From Nitrosomonas sp. (GTDB lineage Bacteria > Pseudomonadota > Gammaproteobacteria > Burkholderiales > Nitrosomonadaceae), in NCBI GenBank assembly GCA_024281995.1, contig JAMWZW010000001.1, forward strand, positions 682,001 through 746,000: 64,000 nt of DNA. Reading direction: 5' to 3'. The notes beneath the pieces were generated by a model that was not told the origin of the DNA, did no database searches, and was given only the letters and a program-made list of their open reading frames with translations. Position numbers and translations under genes: made by a program. Shown here one piece after another: positions 17,929 through 29,674 of the stretch. Within the stretch, counting starts at the first letter, position 1. Each line of letters starts with the position of its first letter.

Positions 17929-18462
17929 ATGAATAAGAAATGGTATGTAGTCCACGCTTATTCAGGATACGAGAAAAGTGTGCAACGAGCATTAAAAGAT
18001 CGTATCGAACGATCTGGGATGCAAGACAAGTTTGGACAAATTCTGGTGCCAGTAGAAGAAGTAATAGAGATGAAAAGTGGTCAAAAGAGTATTAGTGAAC
18101 GGAAATTTTTTCCTGGCTATGTTTTGGTGGAAATGGAGATGTCAGATGAATCCTGGCATTTGGTTAAAAGTACAGACAAAGTAACCGGATTTGTTGGTGG
18201 TTCTGCCATGAAACCCACGCCAATCAGTCAGAAGGAAGTGGAAAATATACTTCATCAGATTCAAGAGGGAGTAGAAAAACCAAAACCAAAAATCTTATTT
18301 GAAATGGGTGAAGCCGTGCGTGTTAAAGATGGACCATTTACAGATTTTCATGGAAATGTTGAAGATGTTAATTATGATAAAAGCAAACTCAGAGTTTCAG
18401 TTTCTATTTTTGGACGACCTACACCTGTTGAATTAGATTTTAATCAAGTAGAAAAATCCTAA
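17929..18462 (+). CDS. nusG: Transcription termination/antitermination factor NusG
   Basis: 177 residues. N-terminal NGN domain ([47 protein letters not shown]) binds RNA polymerase; C-terminal KOW domain ([25 protein letters not shown]) contacts Rho or ribosomal protein S10. Normal length. Ribosome binding site GAGGAAAGA precedes ATG 17929. Confidence 0.96.
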   Translation: MNKKWYVVHAYSGYEKSVQRALKDRIERSGMQDKFGQILVPVEEVIEMKSGQKSISERKFFPGYVLVEMEMSDESWHLVKSTDKVTGFVGGSAMKPTPISQKEVENILHQIQEGVEKPKPKILFEMGEAVRVKDGPFTDFHGNVEDVNYDKSKLRVSVSIFGRPTPVELDFNQVEKS

Positions 18463-18580
18463 ATGTTGATTGATTAAATTTCATTTCTATTAAAGAGATA
18501 GATAAAAGGTTTGTCTGGTTGATATGGTGTAAAAATAGAGAAAGAAATGATTGTTCGCTGGTGCCCATAAGGAGAATATA

Positions 18581-19018
18581 GTGGCAAAAAAAATTATTGG
18601 ATATATTAAATTGCAAGTACCGGCAGGCAAGGCCAACCCAAGTCCGCCTATCGGTCCTGCTTTAGGTCAGCGTCAATTAAATATTATGGAATTTTGTAAA
18701 GCTTTTAATGCAGCTACACAAAAAATGGAGCCTGGATTGCCAGTGCCGGTAATTATTACGGCTTATGCTGATAAGAGTTTTACTTTTATAATGAAAACAA
18801 CACCGGCATCAGTATTAATCAAGAAAGCTGCAGGAGTTGGCAAAGGAAGCTCAAAACCACATTTGGATAAGGTGGGGAGATTGAGTCGTAATCAAGCAGA
18901 AGAAATTGCAAAAACCAAAATGCCCGACCTGACGGCGGCAAATTTAGATGCTGCTGTTCGCACTATAGCTGGTAGCGCAAGAAGCATGGGTATAGAAGTA
19001 GAGGGTATAAATGTCTAA
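18581..19018 (+). CDS. rplK: 50S ribosomal protein L11
   Basis: 145 residues from GTG 18581, chosen because AAGGAGA lies 6-7 nt upstream and the product starts [20 protein letters not shown], as in the family; the frame stays open further upstream without a family-like sequence. L11 binds 23S rRNA at the GTPase centre with L10/L12. Seen motifs: [49 protein letters not shown]. Its stop overlaps the rplA start by 8 nt. Confidence 0.96.
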   Translation: MAKKIIGYIKLQVPAGKANPSPPIGPALGQRQLNIMEFCKAFNAATQKMEPGLPVPVIITAYADKSFTFIMKTTPASVLIKKAAGVGKGSSKPHLDKVGRLSRNQAEEIAKTKMPDLTAANLDAAVRTIAGSARSMGIEVEGINV

Positions 19019-19700
19019 TAAATCAAAACGTTATAGAGAAATAATAAGCAAGATTGATTGTAATAAAACCTATCAAATTGAAGAAGCATTGAGTTTTGTA
19101 AAAGAAGCGGCGACTGCTAAATTTGATGAATCTATCGATGTTGCGGTCAACTTAGGAATTGATGCCAAGAAGTCTGATCAGGCTGTGCGTGGATCTGTAG
19201 TTTTACCGATGGGAACGGGGAAAACTGTTCGTGTTGCTGTATTTGCGCAAGGAGATAAGGCTAAAGAAGCTCAAGATGCAGGGGCAGATATTGTTGGTTT
19301 TGAAGATTTAGCAGCCGAAATAAAAGCGGGTAATATTAACTTTGATATTGCAATTGCGAGTCCAGACGCAATGCGAATAGTTGGTCAGCTGGGTCAAATT
19401 TTAGGGCCACGTAGTCTAATGCCCAATCCGAAGGTTGGTACAGTTACAACTGATGTTGCTGGAGCTGTTAAAAATGCAAAGGCAGGGCAGGTGCAATTCA
19501 GAGCTGATAAGACAGGCATAATTCACTGCTCTATAGGAAGAGCGTCGTTTGGAGTGGATGCGTTAAAACAAAATTTAACTGCATTAATAGAGGCACTTAA
19601 CAAGTCTAAGCCAACATCATCAAAGGGTATTTATCTTAGAAAAGTGTCTGTTTCTAGTACGATGGGTATTGGGATACGCATAGATCAAACAACTATATAA
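19011..19700 (+). CDS. rplA: 50S ribosomal protein L1
   Basis: 229 residues, full length. Binds 23S rRNA at the L1 stalk and usually represses its own rplK-rplA mRNA. Motifs [34 protein letters not shown] and [14 protein letters not shown] are typical. Starts inside the end of rplK (8-nt overlap), so translation is coupled. Confidence 0.96.
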   Translation: MSNKSKRYREIISKIDCNKTYQIEEALSFVKEAATAKFDESIDVAVNLGIDAKKSDQAVRGSVVLPMGTGKTVRVAVFAQGDKAKEAQDAGADIVGFEDLAAEIKAGNINFDIAIASPDAMRIVGQLGQILGPRSLMPNPKVGTVTTDVAGAVKNAKAGQVQFRADKTGIIHCSIGRASFGVDALKQNLTALIEALNKSKPTSSKGIYLRKVSVSSTMGIGIRIDQTTI

Positions 19701-20000
19701 TGAAAGAACTTTGGGCCGTTAATTTGCTGTCGTCATATGCAATTTAACGAAGTATCAAAGACCGCATGGGGTATACAAAAATAGTGAAGCTTATGAAAAG
19801 TACTAAAGCTATTACTATTTTTGGAGCTTAAACAATTGACTATTTTACTTAAATATTTATTTGTAATTATGTCAAATACCCAGCGCAGATGGTGTACCCA
19901 AAACTGGAATGTAATATTTCCTGGTTAAAGGTCGCCAGTTCGTAGTATTGGGTAACAGATTAATGTAACCAAGTACTATTTTACTGATGGAGAGTGAACC
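19701..20000 (+). promoter_or_regulatory. rplJL leader/promoter region (L10 autoregulation site expected)
   Basis: 300 nt without a gene between rplA and rplJ. In E. coli and many bacteria this interval carries the PL10 promoter and the RNA leader that L10(L12) binds to repress translation. The position and length fit, and several short inverted repeats are possible, but I cannot fold it reliably by eye. A Shine-Dalgarno GGAGAG lies at 19989-19994 before the TTG start. Confidence 0.45.
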
Positions 20001-20516
20001 TTGAGTCTTAATCTTGAAGAAAAAAAAGCAATAGTAGCAGAAGTGAGTGCTCAAGTAGCAAATGCTCAAACTATGATTATTGCAGAATATCGAGGAATAG
20101 AAGTTAGTCAAATGACACAACTTAGAGCAAAAACACGCGAATCGGGAATATACTTTCGTGTCATAAAAAATTCACTAGTTCGTAGAGCAGTTGTGGGTAC
20201 GCCTTATGAGGAGTTAGCCAGGCATATGGTTGGTCCGCTAGTGTATGGTATTAGTGCTGATCCAGTAGCCGCTGCAAAGGTATTGCATGAATTTTCAAAA
20301 AATAATGAAAAATTTATGATCAAAGCTGGTGTAATGGGTGGACAAGTGATGTCAGTTGATGACATCACTGCACTTGCGGTATTACCTAGTCGTCAAGAAT
20401 TGTTATCTATGTTATTGGGGACCATGCAAGCACCAGTTACTAAGTTTGTGCAAACACTTAATGAAGTGCCTGCAAGATTTGCACGTGGTTTGGCTATGGT
20501 TCGTGACAATAAATAG
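20001..20516 (+). CDS. rplJ: 50S ribosomal protein L10
   Basis: 171 residues from TTG 20001 ([19 protein letters not shown]), with a ribosome binding site GGAGAG. Base of the L7/L12 stalk. Family motifs [28 protein letters not shown] and [18 protein letters not shown] are present. The weak TTG start fits a tightly autoregulated gene. rplL starts 54 nt downstream. Confidence 0.95.
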   Translation: MSLNLEEKKAIVAEVSAQVANAQTMIIAEYRGIEVSQMTQLRAKTRESGIYFRVIKNSLVRRAVVGTPYEELARHMVGPLVYGISADPVAAAKVLHEFSKNNEKFMIKAGVMGGQVMSVDDITALAVLPSRQELLSMLLGTMQAPVTKFVQTLNEVPARFARGLAMVRDNK

Positions 20517-20570
20517 GTTATAAACTTCTATCTTACTCACAATTAAAATACTGAAAATAACCAGGAGAAA

Positions 20571-20957
20571 ATGATGTCTGTAACAAAAGATGAAATATTA
20601 GACGTAATTGCAAATATGACTGTGCTTGAGTTGTCGCAGTTAATTAAAGATATGGAAGAAAAATTTGGTGTTTCAGCTGCAGCAACAGCTGCGGTTGCTG
20701 TTGCTGCACCAGGAGGTGGTGGTAGTGCGCCTACAGCAGTGGAACAAACTGAATTTGCTGTGATTCTTTCATCAGCAGGTGAAAGTAAAGTTAATGTAAT
20801 TAAAGTTGTGAGAGCAGTGACTGGCCTAGGTTTAAAAGAAGCTAAGGACTTAGTTGATGGTGCTCCTAAAACAGTGAAGGAAGGTATATCGAAAGAAGAT
20901 GCAACTGCAATTCAAAAGCAATTGGTCGAAGCAGGCGCTACTTGCGAAATTAAATAA
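20571..20957 (+). CDS. rplL: 50S ribosomal protein L7/L12
   Basis: 128 residues. N-terminal dimerisation helices ([27 protein letters not shown]), Ala/Gly-rich hinge, then the C-terminal factor-binding domain ([32 protein letters not shown]). ATG at 20571 or 20574 (tandem). Present in several copies on each ribosome. Confidence 0.97.
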   Translation: MMSVTKDEILDVIANMTVLELSQLIKDMEEKFGVSAAATAAVAVAAPGGGGSAPTAVEQTEFAVILSSAGESKVNVIKVVRAVTGLGLKEAKDLVDGAPKTVKEGISKEDATAIQKQLVEAGATCEIK

Positions 20958-20972
20958 GGGAAGAAAAAGTTC

Positions 20973-21000
20973 AGGCTGGTAAGTCTTTGGCTATCAGCCT
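20973..21000 (+). terminator. Attenuator-like hairpin between rplL and rpoB
   Basis: AGGCTG (20973) can pair with CAGCCT (ending 21000) around a 16-nt interior that may pair further. In E. coli the same gap holds a partial terminator and RNase III site that lowers rpoBC expression relative to rplJL. There is only a short T stretch after the stem, consistent with partial read-through. Confidence 0.45.
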
Positions 21001-21101
21001 TTGGTATCTTGATTGTTTGAGATGCCCTGTGAACGATTGAACAAATACTAGAATTGATCTTCAATTTCTAATTTTCTTTCTTCTTCATGCGGAGAAAATT
21101 C

Positions 21102-24100
21102 ATGAGCTATTCATTTACCGAGAAAAAACGTATCCGTAAAAGTTTTGCCAAGCGTGCGAGCGTATTGCCAATTCCATTTCTTCTCGCTACTCAGCTCGAA
21201 TCATATGCAGCTTTTTTGCAGGAAAATGTTGCATCCAATAAACGCCAAAATCAAGGACTGCAGGCAGCTTTTAATTCAATTTTTCCGATTGAGAGTCATA
21301 CTAAAAATGCTCGTCTTGATTTTATCAGTTATGAGCTTGGTTCACCGGTATTCGATGTTAAAGAATGTCAGCAACGTGGGCTTACATATGCTTCTCCTCT
21401 ACGTGCCAGAGTGCGATTGACAATTATGGATAAAGAAATATCCAAACCGACTGTGAAGGAAGTCAAAGAGCAAGAAGTTTATATGGGTGAAATTCCTTTG
21501 ATGACAGAAACGGGATCATTTGTTATTAATGGTACAGAGCGTGTAATTGTTTCGCAGCTTCACCGGTCGCCCGGCGTTTTTTTTGAACATGATCGTGGTA
21601 AAACTCATTCATCGGGTAAGTTACTATTTTCTGCACGTATAATTCCTTACCGTGGCTCTTGGCTTGATTTTGAGTTTGATCCTAAGGATTGTTTGTATTT
21701 TCGGATCGATCGACGTCGTAAAATGCCCGTTACTACACTTTTAAAAGCAATTGGTTGTACCTCAGAGCAAATTCTAAAAGAATTTTTCATATTCGATAGT
21801 TTTTATTTTACAGAAAAAAGTATTCAATTTGAGCTTGTTCCTGAACGTTTGCGGGGGGAAGTGGCTAGTTTTGATATTCTCGCAAAAGGAAAAAAAGTCA
21901 TTGTCCAAAAGGACAAACGTATAACCGCTAAGCATATACGTGAAATGTTGGAAGCAAAAATTGATCAGCTCGAGGTACCAGAGGATTTTTTATTGGGAAG
22001 AATACTCGCACAGAACGTAGTTGATAAGGAAACAGGCGAAATTATTGCTCTTGCTAATGACGAAATTACAGAAGAAGCTATTACCAAGTTGCGGAAGGCT
22101 GGCATAAATAAAATCAATACACTCTATGTAAATGATCTTAATCACGGGCCTTATATTTCTCAGACATTAAAGATTGACGAAACGGTCGACGAAATGACTG
22201 CGCAAGTTGCAATTTATCGAATGATGAGACCTGGTGAACCTCCTACGGAGGAGGCTGTTAAAGCATTGTTCTCAGGTTTATTTTACTCACCTGAGCGCTA
22301 TGATTTATCAGTCGTAGGTAGGATGAAGTTTAATCGCAGGATTGGTAATGCAGAATTGACAGGGTCACCTACATTATCGAATGAGGATATTATTTCTGTA
22401 ATTAAAATACTCGTAGAGCTACGGAATGGACGCGGTGAAATAGATGATATTGATCATTTAGGTAACCGACGAGTACGCTCGGTAGGAGAGTTAGCAGAAA
22501 ATCAATTTAGATCTGGTTTGGTGCGAGTTGAGCGTGCAGTTAAAGAACGGTTAAGTCAAGCAGAGTCAGAGAATTTAATGCCACATGATTTGATCAATGC
22601 AAAACCTGTTTCAGCGGCTGCACGTGAATTTTTTGGATCCAGCCAGTTGTCTCAATTTATGGATCAAACCAATCCGTTGTCAGAAATAACACATAAACGT
22701 CGCATTTCAGCTTTGGGCCCTGGTGGATTAACAAGAGAGAGAGCAGGGTTTGAGGTACGTGATGTTCATCCAACGCATTATGGGCGTGTGTGCCCTATTG
22801 AAACGCCTGAAGGACCAAATATCGGTCTTATTAATTCATTGGCATTATATGCGCGCACTAATGAATATGGATTTATTGAAACGCCTTATAGTAAAGTAAA
22901 AAAGTGTTGTGTAACTGAAGAAATTGATTATTTATCTGCAATTGAAGAAGGTAACTATATGATTGCTCAAGCAAATGCGGAGCTTGATAAGGATAATCGA
23001 TTTATTAGCGAAATTGTTTCTTGTCGTCACAAGAATGAATTTGCTTTATCTTCTCCCGAACGCATTGAGTATGTAGATGTAGCGCCAGCACAAATTGTTT
23101 CCGTTGCTGCATCTTTAATTCCATTTCTCGAACATGATGATGCTAATCGTGCATTAATGGGGTCAAATATGCAGCGTCAAGCAGTCCCTTGCTTGCGTGC
23201 GGAGAAGCCACTCGTTGGTACAGGAATTGAGCGAGTTGTGGCGATGCATTCTGGAACGACAGTTCGTGCTAAACGTGGTGGGATTGTCGATTATGTAGAT
23301 GCTGGCCGAATTGTTGTTCGAGTACATGATGCAGAAACCCGGATGGGTGAAGTCGGCGTTGATATTTATAATCTTACAAAGTATACACGCTCTAATCAGA
23401 ATACAAATATCAATCAACGCCCTCTAGTCAAAAGTGGAGATAGAATTAGCAAGGATGATGTCATTGCGGACGGAGCTTCAACTGACATGGGTGAGCTTGC
23501 ATTAGGGCAAAATATGCTAGTGGCATTTATGCCATGGAATGGCTATAACTTTGAAGATTCAATTCTAATTTCAGAGCGTATTGTTGCCGAGGATCGTTTT
23601 ACATCCATACATATTGAAGAATTATCAGTTGTCAGTAGAGATACGAAGCTTGGTACAGAAGAAATAACCGCTGACATTCCTAACTTGTCTGAACATCAAC
23701 TGAGTCGCCTTGATGAATCAGGTATAGTTTACATTGGTGCGGAAGTTGAAGCGGGTGATGTTCTGGTGGGTAAAGTTACGCCAAAAGGTGAAACGCAACT
23801 TACTCCGGAAGAAAAATTGCTGCGAGCAATTTTTGGTGAAAAAGCTTCGGACGTTAAGGATACTTCGTTGCGAGTACCATCCGGAATTTCCGGAACAGTT
23901 ATTGATGTGCAAGTGTTTACGCGAGAAGGAATACAACGTGATAAGAGGGCTCAGCAAATTATTGACGATGAATTAGATCGATATAAGAAAGACTTAGCGG
24001 ATCAAATGCGTATTGTTGAAGAAGACGCATTTGAACGTCTTGAGCGATTGCTAATTGGTAAAGTAGCAACAGGCGGCCCTAATAAGCTGGCTAAAGGCAA

Positions 24101-25175
24101 GGAAATTACTGCTGAATATCTCAAGAGCTTTGATCCCCACTATTGGTTTGATATTCGTTTGGCTGATGAAGACGCGAGCATACAGTTAGAACAAGTGCGT
24201 GAAGGTATGGCGCAAAAGCGCAAAGCATTTGATGCAGCTTTTGATGAAAAGAAAAAGAAGCTTACACAAGGTGATGAATTGGCACCTGGTGTGCAGAAAA
24301 TGGTTAAGATTTATATTGCTGTCAAACGACGATTGCAACCTGGTGACAAAATGGCAGGCCGTCATGGTAATAAAGGTGTGATTTCCAAGATTGTACCGCT
24401 TGAAGATATGCCTTACATGGCTGACGGTACACCTGTTGATGTGGTGTTAAATCCATTAGGCGTTCCTTCAAGGATGAATGTAGGTCAGATTTTAGAGGTA
24501 CATTTAGGATGGGCAGCCAAAGGACTTGGTAAGAAAATTAATGAAATGTTGGCTTGCCAAAGAAATATAAATGAAATTCGAGAGTTTCTTGACAAAATCT
24601 ATAATGGAAGCGGAAAGAAAGAAGATATATCTTTACTAACAGATGGTGAAATTATTTCTTTAGCAGAAAACCTAGTTGAAGGTGTGCCGTTTGCTACACC
24701 TGTATTTGATGGTGCAACTGAAAATGAAATCAAGGACATGCTGGAACTGGCCAAATTGCCAAGATCAGGACAGATTACATTGTATGATGGACGTACTGGT
24801 GAAGCTTTTGATCGTCCAGTAACGGTTGGTTATATGCATGTTCTTAAACTACATCATCTCGTGGATGATAAGATGCATGCTCGTTCAACGGGGCCTTATA
24901 GTCTGGTGACGCAACAACCATTAGGTGGTAAAGCGCAATTTGGTGGACAGCGATTTGGAGAAATGGAGGTTTGGGCACTGGAAGCATATGGTGCAGCATA
25001 TACGTTACAAGAAATGTTAACGGTCAAATCAGATGATGTTACGGGACGCACTAAAGTATATGAAAGTATTGTTAAAGGCGATCATAAGATCGATGCTGGA
25101 ATGCCAGAATCGTTTAATGTGTTGGTAAAAGAAATACGTTCATTAGGTATGGATATTGATTTAGAGCAACACTAA
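21102..25175 (+). CDS. rpoB: RNA polymerase subunit beta
   Basis: 1357 residues from ATG 21102 ([15 protein letters not shown]), preceded by CGGAGAAAA; an in-frame ATG five codons earlier overlaps this Shine-Dalgarno and is less likely. Full length. Rifampicin-region motifs [22 protein letters not shown] and the following [11 protein letters not shown] are wild-type-like; also [22 protein letters not shown], the catalytic-domain NFEDSILIS and [12 protein letters not shown]-terminal [20 protein letters not shown] is intact. Confidence 0.98.
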   Translation: MSYSFTEKKRIRKSFAKRASVLPIPFLLATQLESYAAFLQENVASNKRQNQGLQAAFNSIFPIESHTKNARLDFISYELGSPVFDVKECQQRGLTYASPLRARVRLTIMDKEISKPTVKEVKEQEVYMGEIPLMTETGSFVINGTERVIVSQLHRSPGVFFEHDRGKTHSSGKLLFSARIIPYRGSWLDFEFDPKDCLYFRIDRRRKMPVTTLLKAIGCTSEQILKEFFIFDSFYFTEKSIQFELVPERLRGEVASFDILAKGKKVIVQKDKRITAKHIREMLEAKIDQLEVPEDFLLGRILAQNVVDKETGEIIALANDEITEEAITKLRKAGINKINTLYVNDLNHGPYISQTLKIDETVDEMTAQVAIYRMMRPGEPPTEEAVKALFSGLFYSPERYDLSVVGRMKFNRRIGNAELTGSPTLSNEDIISVIKILVELRNGRGEIDDIDHLGNRRVRSVGELAENQFRSGLVRVERAVKERLSQAESENLMPHDLINAKPVSAAAREFFGSSQLSQFMDQTNPLSEITHKRRISALGPGGLTRERAGFEVRDVHPTHYGRVCPIETPEGPNIGLINSLALYARTNEYGFIETPYSKVKKCCVTEEIDYLSAIEEGNYMIAQANAELDKDNRFISEIVSCRHKNEFALSSPERIEYVDVAPAQIVSVAASLIPFLEHDDANRALMGSNMQRQAVPCLRAEKPLVGTGIERVVAMHSGTTVRAKRGGIVDYVDAGRIVVRVHDAETRMGEVGVDIYNLTKYTRSNQNTNINQRPLVKSGDRISKDDVIADGASTDMGELALGQNMLVAFMPWNGYNFEDSILISERIVAEDRFTSIHIEELSVVSRDTKLGTEEITADIPNLSEHQLSRLDESGIVYIGAEVEAGDVLVGKVTPKGETQLTPEEKLLRAIFGEKASDVKDTSLRVPSGISGTVIDVQVFTREGIQRDKRAQQIIDDELDRYKKDLADQMRIVEEDAFERLERLLIGKVATGGPNKLAKGKEITAEYLKSFDPHYWFDIRLADEDASIQLEQVREGMAQKRKAFDAAFDEKKKKLTQGDELAPGVQKMVKIYIAVKRRLQPGDKMAGRHGNKGVISKIVPLEDMPYMADGTPVDVVLNPLGVPSRMNVGQILEVHLGWAAKGLGKKINEMLACQRNINEIREFLDKIYNGSGKKEDISLLTDGEIISLAENLVEGVPFATPVFDGATENEIKDMLELAKLPRSGQITLYDGRTGEAFDRPVTVGYMHVLKLHHLVDDKMHARSTGPYSLVTQQPLGGKAQFGGQRFGEMEVWALEAYGAAYTLQEMLTVKSDDVTGRTKVYESIVKGDHKIDAGMPESFNVLVKEIRSLGMDIDLEQH

Positions 25176-25275
25176 AATGTGGAATGAAGGAATGGTTAGG
25201 TAAAAAAATTCCAGCCACTATTTGTAGAATTTACTCCCTATTTTTTATTGCCCCCTGATTTTACAGGAGTGACAA

Positions 25276-28200
25276 ATGAAAGCACTGCTAGATTTATTTA
25301 AACAAGTTACCCACAAAGAAGAATTTGATGCAATAAAGATTGGCCTTGCCTCGCCAGAGAAAATTCGCTCTTGGTCTTACGGTGAGGTAAAAAAACCTGA
25401 AACGATAAATTATCGTACATTTAAACCTGAAAGAGATGGATTATTTTGTGCCAAAATCTTTGGTCCTGTAAAGGATTATGAGTGTTTATGTGGAAAATAC
25501 AAGCGATTAAAGCATCGCGGTGTTATCTGTGAGAAGTGTGGTGTTGAAGTAACCTTGTCTAAGGTCCGCCGAGAACGTATGGGGCATATTGAGCTCGCTA
25601 CTCCAGTTTCTCATATTTGGTTTCTCAAATCCTTGCCCTCTCGATTGGGTATGGTATTGGATATGACGTTACGTGATATCGAGCGTGTACTTTATTTTGA
25701 GGCTTATGTAGTTACCGATCCAGGTTTAACACCATTGACTCGTTGTCAATTACTAACAGAAGATGATTATTTAATTAAAACAGAAGAATACGGTGATGAT
25801 TTTAGTGCCAGTATGGGTGCAGAGGGTATACGTGATCTATTGAGTAATTTAGACATAGCTGCTGAAATTGAGACTCTTCGGAGAGAGATGGAAAGTACAG
25901 GTTCAGAAACGAAGATTAAAAAAATTTCTAAGCGTCTTAAATTACTTGAAGCTTTTAGCAAATCTGGAATTAAGCCACAATGGATGATATTAACCGTATT
26001 GCCAGTATTACCTCCTGATCTTCGCCCATTAGTACCTTTGGATGGAGGCCGCTTTGCAACTTCCGATCTAAATGATTTATACAGACGTGTCATTAATCGA
26101 AATAATCGATTAAAGCGCTTGCTAGAATTAAAAGCACCGGAAATTATTGTTCGCAACGAAAAACGCATGCTGCAAGAGGCTGTTGATTCTTTATTAGATA
26201 ATGGTCGCCGTGGCAAAGCAATGACGGGTGCAAACAAACGTGCACTCAAGTCTTTGGCGGATATGATTAAAGGTAAAGGCGGACGTTTTCGTCAAAATCT
26301 ACTTGGAAAACGTGTTGATTACTCTGGTCGTTCTGTTATTGTAGTTGGTCCTCAGTTAAAACTCCATCAATGTGGATTACCTAAGAAAATGGCACTTGAA
26401 TTATTTAAGCCATTTATTTTTAATAAACTGGAGCAGATGGGTATTGCCAGTACCATAAAGGCCGCTAAGCGCGAAGTAGAAAGTGAGAGTGCGGTAGTAT
26501 GGGATATACTTGAAGATGTGATTCGTGAGCATCCGGTTATGCTGAATCGAGCACCAACTTTGCATCGCCTTGGTATTCAAGCTTTTGAACCGGTATTAAT
26601 TGAAGGTAAAGCTATCCAATTACATCCATTAGTATGTGCAGCATTCAATGCTGACTTTGACGGTGATCAAATGGCCGTGCATGTTCCACTGTCATTAGAA
26701 GCGCAAATGGAATGTCGGACATTGATGATGTCAACAAATAATGTTCTTTCTCCTGCTAATGGAGAGCCTATAATAGTTCCTTCTCAAGACATTGTGCTTG
26801 GACTGTATTATACAACACGTGAAAAAGTAGGGGTACGAGGAGAAGGTATGTTTTTCCAGAATATCAACGAAGTATCTCGTGCTTATGAAAGTCGGAATGT
26901 AGAATTAAATGCAAAAGTCATTGTAAGAATAAAAGAATATGATGTTAATGCTGATGGTGAACGATGCGAGAAAATTGCCCGATATGAAACTACAGTAGGT
27001 CGAGCGTTATTATTTGAAATTTTTCCACCGGAATTGCCTTTCTCCCTGATTAATAAGACGCTTAAAAAGAAAGAAATTTCAAAGCTTATTAATGCTAGCT
27101 TCAGAAGGTGTGGATTGCGAGAAACGGTTATTTTTGCAGATAAGCTAATGTATGCGGGTTTTAGTTATGCAACACGAGCGGGAATTTCAATCTGTGCTGA
27201 CGATATGCTAATTCCGAGTCAGAAAAGTGAGATTATTGCTGCTGCTGAAAAGGAAGTGAAAGAAATTGAAGGGCAGTATACTTCAGGGTTAGTGACGCAA
27301 GGTGAGCGCTATAATAAGGTAGTTGATATTTGGGGGCGTGCCGGCGATCAAGTTGCTAAAGCAATGATGAATCAACTTGGAGTTGAACCAGTAATTGAAC
27401 AAGTAGTTGGTAAAATAAAATTAGACGAAAGTGGAAATCCATTAACACAAGAATCATTTAACTCAATTTATATGATGGCGGATTCAGGTGCGCGCGGTTC
27501 TGCTGCTCAAATTCGCCAACTTTCAGGTATGAGAGGATTAATGGCAAAACCGGATGGTTCAATTATTGAAACTCCTATCACTGCAAACTTTCGCGAAGGT
27601 TTAAACGTTTTGCAATATTTTATTTCTACGCATGGTGCCCGCAAGGGGCTTGCTGATACGGCATTAAAAACTGCTAACTCAGGATATTTAACTCGTAGGC
27701 TTGTTGATGTTACTCAGGACTTAGTGGTAACGGAAGAGGATTGTAATACTGGCAACGGTGTCGTTATGAAAGCACTGGTAGAAGGTGGTGAAATTATTGA
27801 AGCACTGCGAGAGCGTATTCTTGGTCGGGTTGTGGTTAATGATGTTATTAACCCGGAGAATCAGGAAGTTGTGTTTTTGTCTGGTATGTTGCTGGATGAA
27901 GATGCTGTTGATTTAATTGAAGCGATTGGTATCGATGAGGTAAAAGTTCGTACGCCATTAACATGTGAAACTCGATATGGGTTATGTGCTAAATGTTATG
28001 GTCGAGATTTAGGACGTGGTACGTTGGTGAATGTAGGAGAAGCAGTTGGTGTTATTGCTGCCCAATCAATTGGAGAACCGGGTACACAGCTTACTATGCG
28101 AACATTTCACATTGGCGGGGCCGCATCAAGAACGGCTGTGGTAAGTCAAGTTGAAAGTAAGTCAAGTGGCACTATTCATTATTCTTCTTCGATGCGTTAC

Positions 28201-29484
28201 GTAACAAATGCACAAAGTGAGTTGATAGCAATTTCACGGAGCGGTGAAATTATTATTCAGGATGAAAATGGTCGTGAGCGTGAAAGGCATAAGGCCTCTT
28301 ATGGCGCAACATTATTGGTTCGTAATGGAGAAAGTGTTAAAGCTGGACAAGTATTAACTACATGGGATCCTCATACACGACCAATAATTACAGAGTATGC
28401 TGGAAAAGTACGTTTTGAAAATGTCGAAGAAGGTGTAACAGTAGCTAAGCAAATTGATGAAGTCACTGGATTATCTACATTGGTTGTAATTGACCCCAAG
28501 CGGCGTGGTGTAAGTCAATCGAAAGGTTTACGTCCATTAGTTAAGTTCTTAGATGATGATGGAAATGAAATTAAGGTGATTGGTGGTAATCTGCCAGTGA
28601 GCATTACATTTCAAATTGGCTGTATCATTACAGTTCGCGATGGACAACAAGTTAGTGTTGGTGAAGTTTTAGCAAGAATTCCACAAGAAACATCTAAAAC
28701 GCGAGACATTACTGGTGGATTGCCACGTGTGGCAGAGCTTTTTGAAGCGAGGTCACCAAAAGATGCAGGGATGTTAGCCGAGGTAACTGGCATTGTATCG
28801 TTTGGGAAAGATACAAAAGGTAAACAAAGACTTGTTATTACTGATTTAGAAGGTATTGTTCATGAATATTTGATACCCAAAGATAAACATGTCATGGCGC
28901 ATGATGGGCAAGTTGTTAATAAAGGTGAGATTATTGTTGATGGCCCTGCTGATCCACGGGATATATTGCGTTTACAGGGTGTTGAAGCATTGGCGCGCTA
29001 TATTACTGATGAAGTACAGGATGTATATCGTTTACAGGGTGTTAGGATAAATGATAAACATATTGAGGTTATTGTTCGTCAAATGTTAAGAAGAGTTCAA
29101 ATAATTAATGCCGGGGATTCAACATTCATACCTGGTGAGCAAGTTGAGCGTGCTGATCTATTAATTGAAAATGAGCGCTTAATTGCCGAAAAAAAAATGC
29201 CTGCAACGTATGAGTTTATGCTTCTTGGTATTACTAAAGCTTCATTATCAACAGATTCATTTATTTCTGCGGCATCATTCCAAGAGACGACTCGTGTTTT
29301 AACAGAAGCAGCAATAATGGGCAAAAGGGATGATTTACGCGGACTTAAAGAAAATGTTATTGTTGGTAGACTTGTTCCAGCAGGGACAGGATTATCTTTT
29401 CATACAAAACGTAAAAATCAAGGAAAAATGTATCAGATGGGAATTGAACTGAGTACCTCAATTATTACTAGTACAGCATCCTGA
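25276..29484 (+). CDS. rpoC: RNA polymerase subunit beta'
   Basis: 1402 residues. N-terminal zinc-binding region [20 protein letters not shown], the Mg-chelating [12 protein letters not shown] loop, the trigger-loop region ([11 protein letters not shown]) and a second zinc site [13 protein letters not shown] are all present. Follows rpoB by 100 nt. Where rpsL-rpsG-fusA often follow in other betaproteobacteria, the hao cluster begins here 190 nt downstream. Confidence 0.98.
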   Translation: MKALLDLFKQVTHKEEFDAIKIGLASPEKIRSWSYGEVKKPETINYRTFKPERDGLFCAKIFGPVKDYECLCGKYKRLKHRGVICEKCGVEVTLSKVRRERMGHIELATPVSHIWFLKSLPSRLGMVLDMTLRDIERVLYFEAYVVTDPGLTPLTRCQLLTEDDYLIKTEEYGDDFSASMGAEGIRDLLSNLDIAAEIETLRREMESTGSETKIKKISKRLKLLEAFSKSGIKPQWMILTVLPVLPPDLRPLVPLDGGRFATSDLNDLYRRVINRNNRLKRLLELKAPEIIVRNEKRMLQEAVDSLLDNGRRGKAMTGANKRALKSLADMIKGKGGRFRQNLLGKRVDYSGRSVIVVGPQLKLHQCGLPKKMALELFKPFIFNKLEQMGIASTIKAAKREVESESAVVWDILEDVIREHPVMLNRAPTLHRLGIQAFEPVLIEGKAIQLHPLVCAAFNADFDGDQMAVHVPLSLEAQMECRTLMMSTNNVLSPANGEPIIVPSQDIVLGLYYTTREKVGVRGEGMFFQNINEVSRAYESRNVELNAKVIVRIKEYDVNADGERCEKIARYETTVGRALLFEIFPPELPFSLINKTLKKKEISKLINASFRRCGLRETVIFADKLMYAGFSYATRAGISICADDMLIPSQKSEIIAAAEKEVKEIEGQYTSGLVTQGERYNKVVDIWGRAGDQVAKAMMNQLGVEPVIEQVVGKIKLDESGNPLTQESFNSIYMMADSGARGSAAQIRQLSGMRGLMAKPDGSIIETPITANFREGLNVLQYFISTHGARKGLADTALKTANSGYLTRRLVDVTQDLVVTEEDCNTGNGVVMKALVEGGEIIEALRERILGRVVVNDVINPENQEVVFLSGMLLDEDAVDLIEAIGIDEVKVRTPLTCETRYGLCAKCYGRDLGRGTLVNVGEAVGVIAAQSIGEPGTQLTMRTFHIGGAASRTAVVSQVESKSSGTIHYSSSMRYVTNAQSELIAISRSGEIIIQDENGRERERHKASYGATLLVRNGESVKAGQVLTTWDPHTRPIITEYAGKVRFENVEEGVTVAKQIDEVTGLSTLVVIDPKRRGVSQSKGLRPLVKFLDDDGNEIKVIGGNLPVSITFQIGCIITVRDGQQVSVGEVLARIPQETSKTRDITGGLPRVAELFEARSPKDAGMLAEVTGIVSFGKDTKGKQRLVITDLEGIVHEYLIPKDKHVMAHDGQVVNKGEIIVDGPADPRDILRLQGVEALARYITDEVQDVYRLQGVRINDKHIEVIVRQMLRRVQIINAGDSTFIPGEQVERADLLIENERLIAEKKMPATYEFMLLGITKASLSTDSFISAASFQETTRVLTEAAIMGKRDDLRGLKENVIVGRLVPAGTGLSFHTKRKNQGKMYQMGIELSTSIITSTAS

Positions 29485-29541
29485 CACCCTAAAATTAAGT
29501 TAAAAAATAACTGGATAATAATATTTCTTTTGGTAAATCAC

Positions 29542-29570
29542 TTGACAGTATAAACTTGACTAAGTAGTCT
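29542..29570 (+). promoter_or_regulatory. Candidate promoter of the hao cluster
   Basis: TTGACA at 29542-29547 and TAGTCT at 29565-29570 are spaced by 17 nt, upstream of hao; the -35 is perfect, the -10 poor. It is followed by a ~100-nt purine-rich leader (29571-29674) ending in AAAGGAGAGAGAG before the hao ATG. A transcription start has not been shown. Confidence 0.4.
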
Positions 29571-29674
29571 AGAAGGGGAAGTGGGGAGGACGAGGAGAAG
29601 AGGCTGTTGCGAGAGAGAATAATAAAAAGAGTAAGGGAAGGGGATAAAAACATGGAAAAACAAAGGAGAGAGAG

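Noticed and set aside
25767-26249. 160-codon antisense frame inside rpoC
   Set aside because: Shadow of the conserved rpoC sequence; composition and lack of homology do not support a gene.
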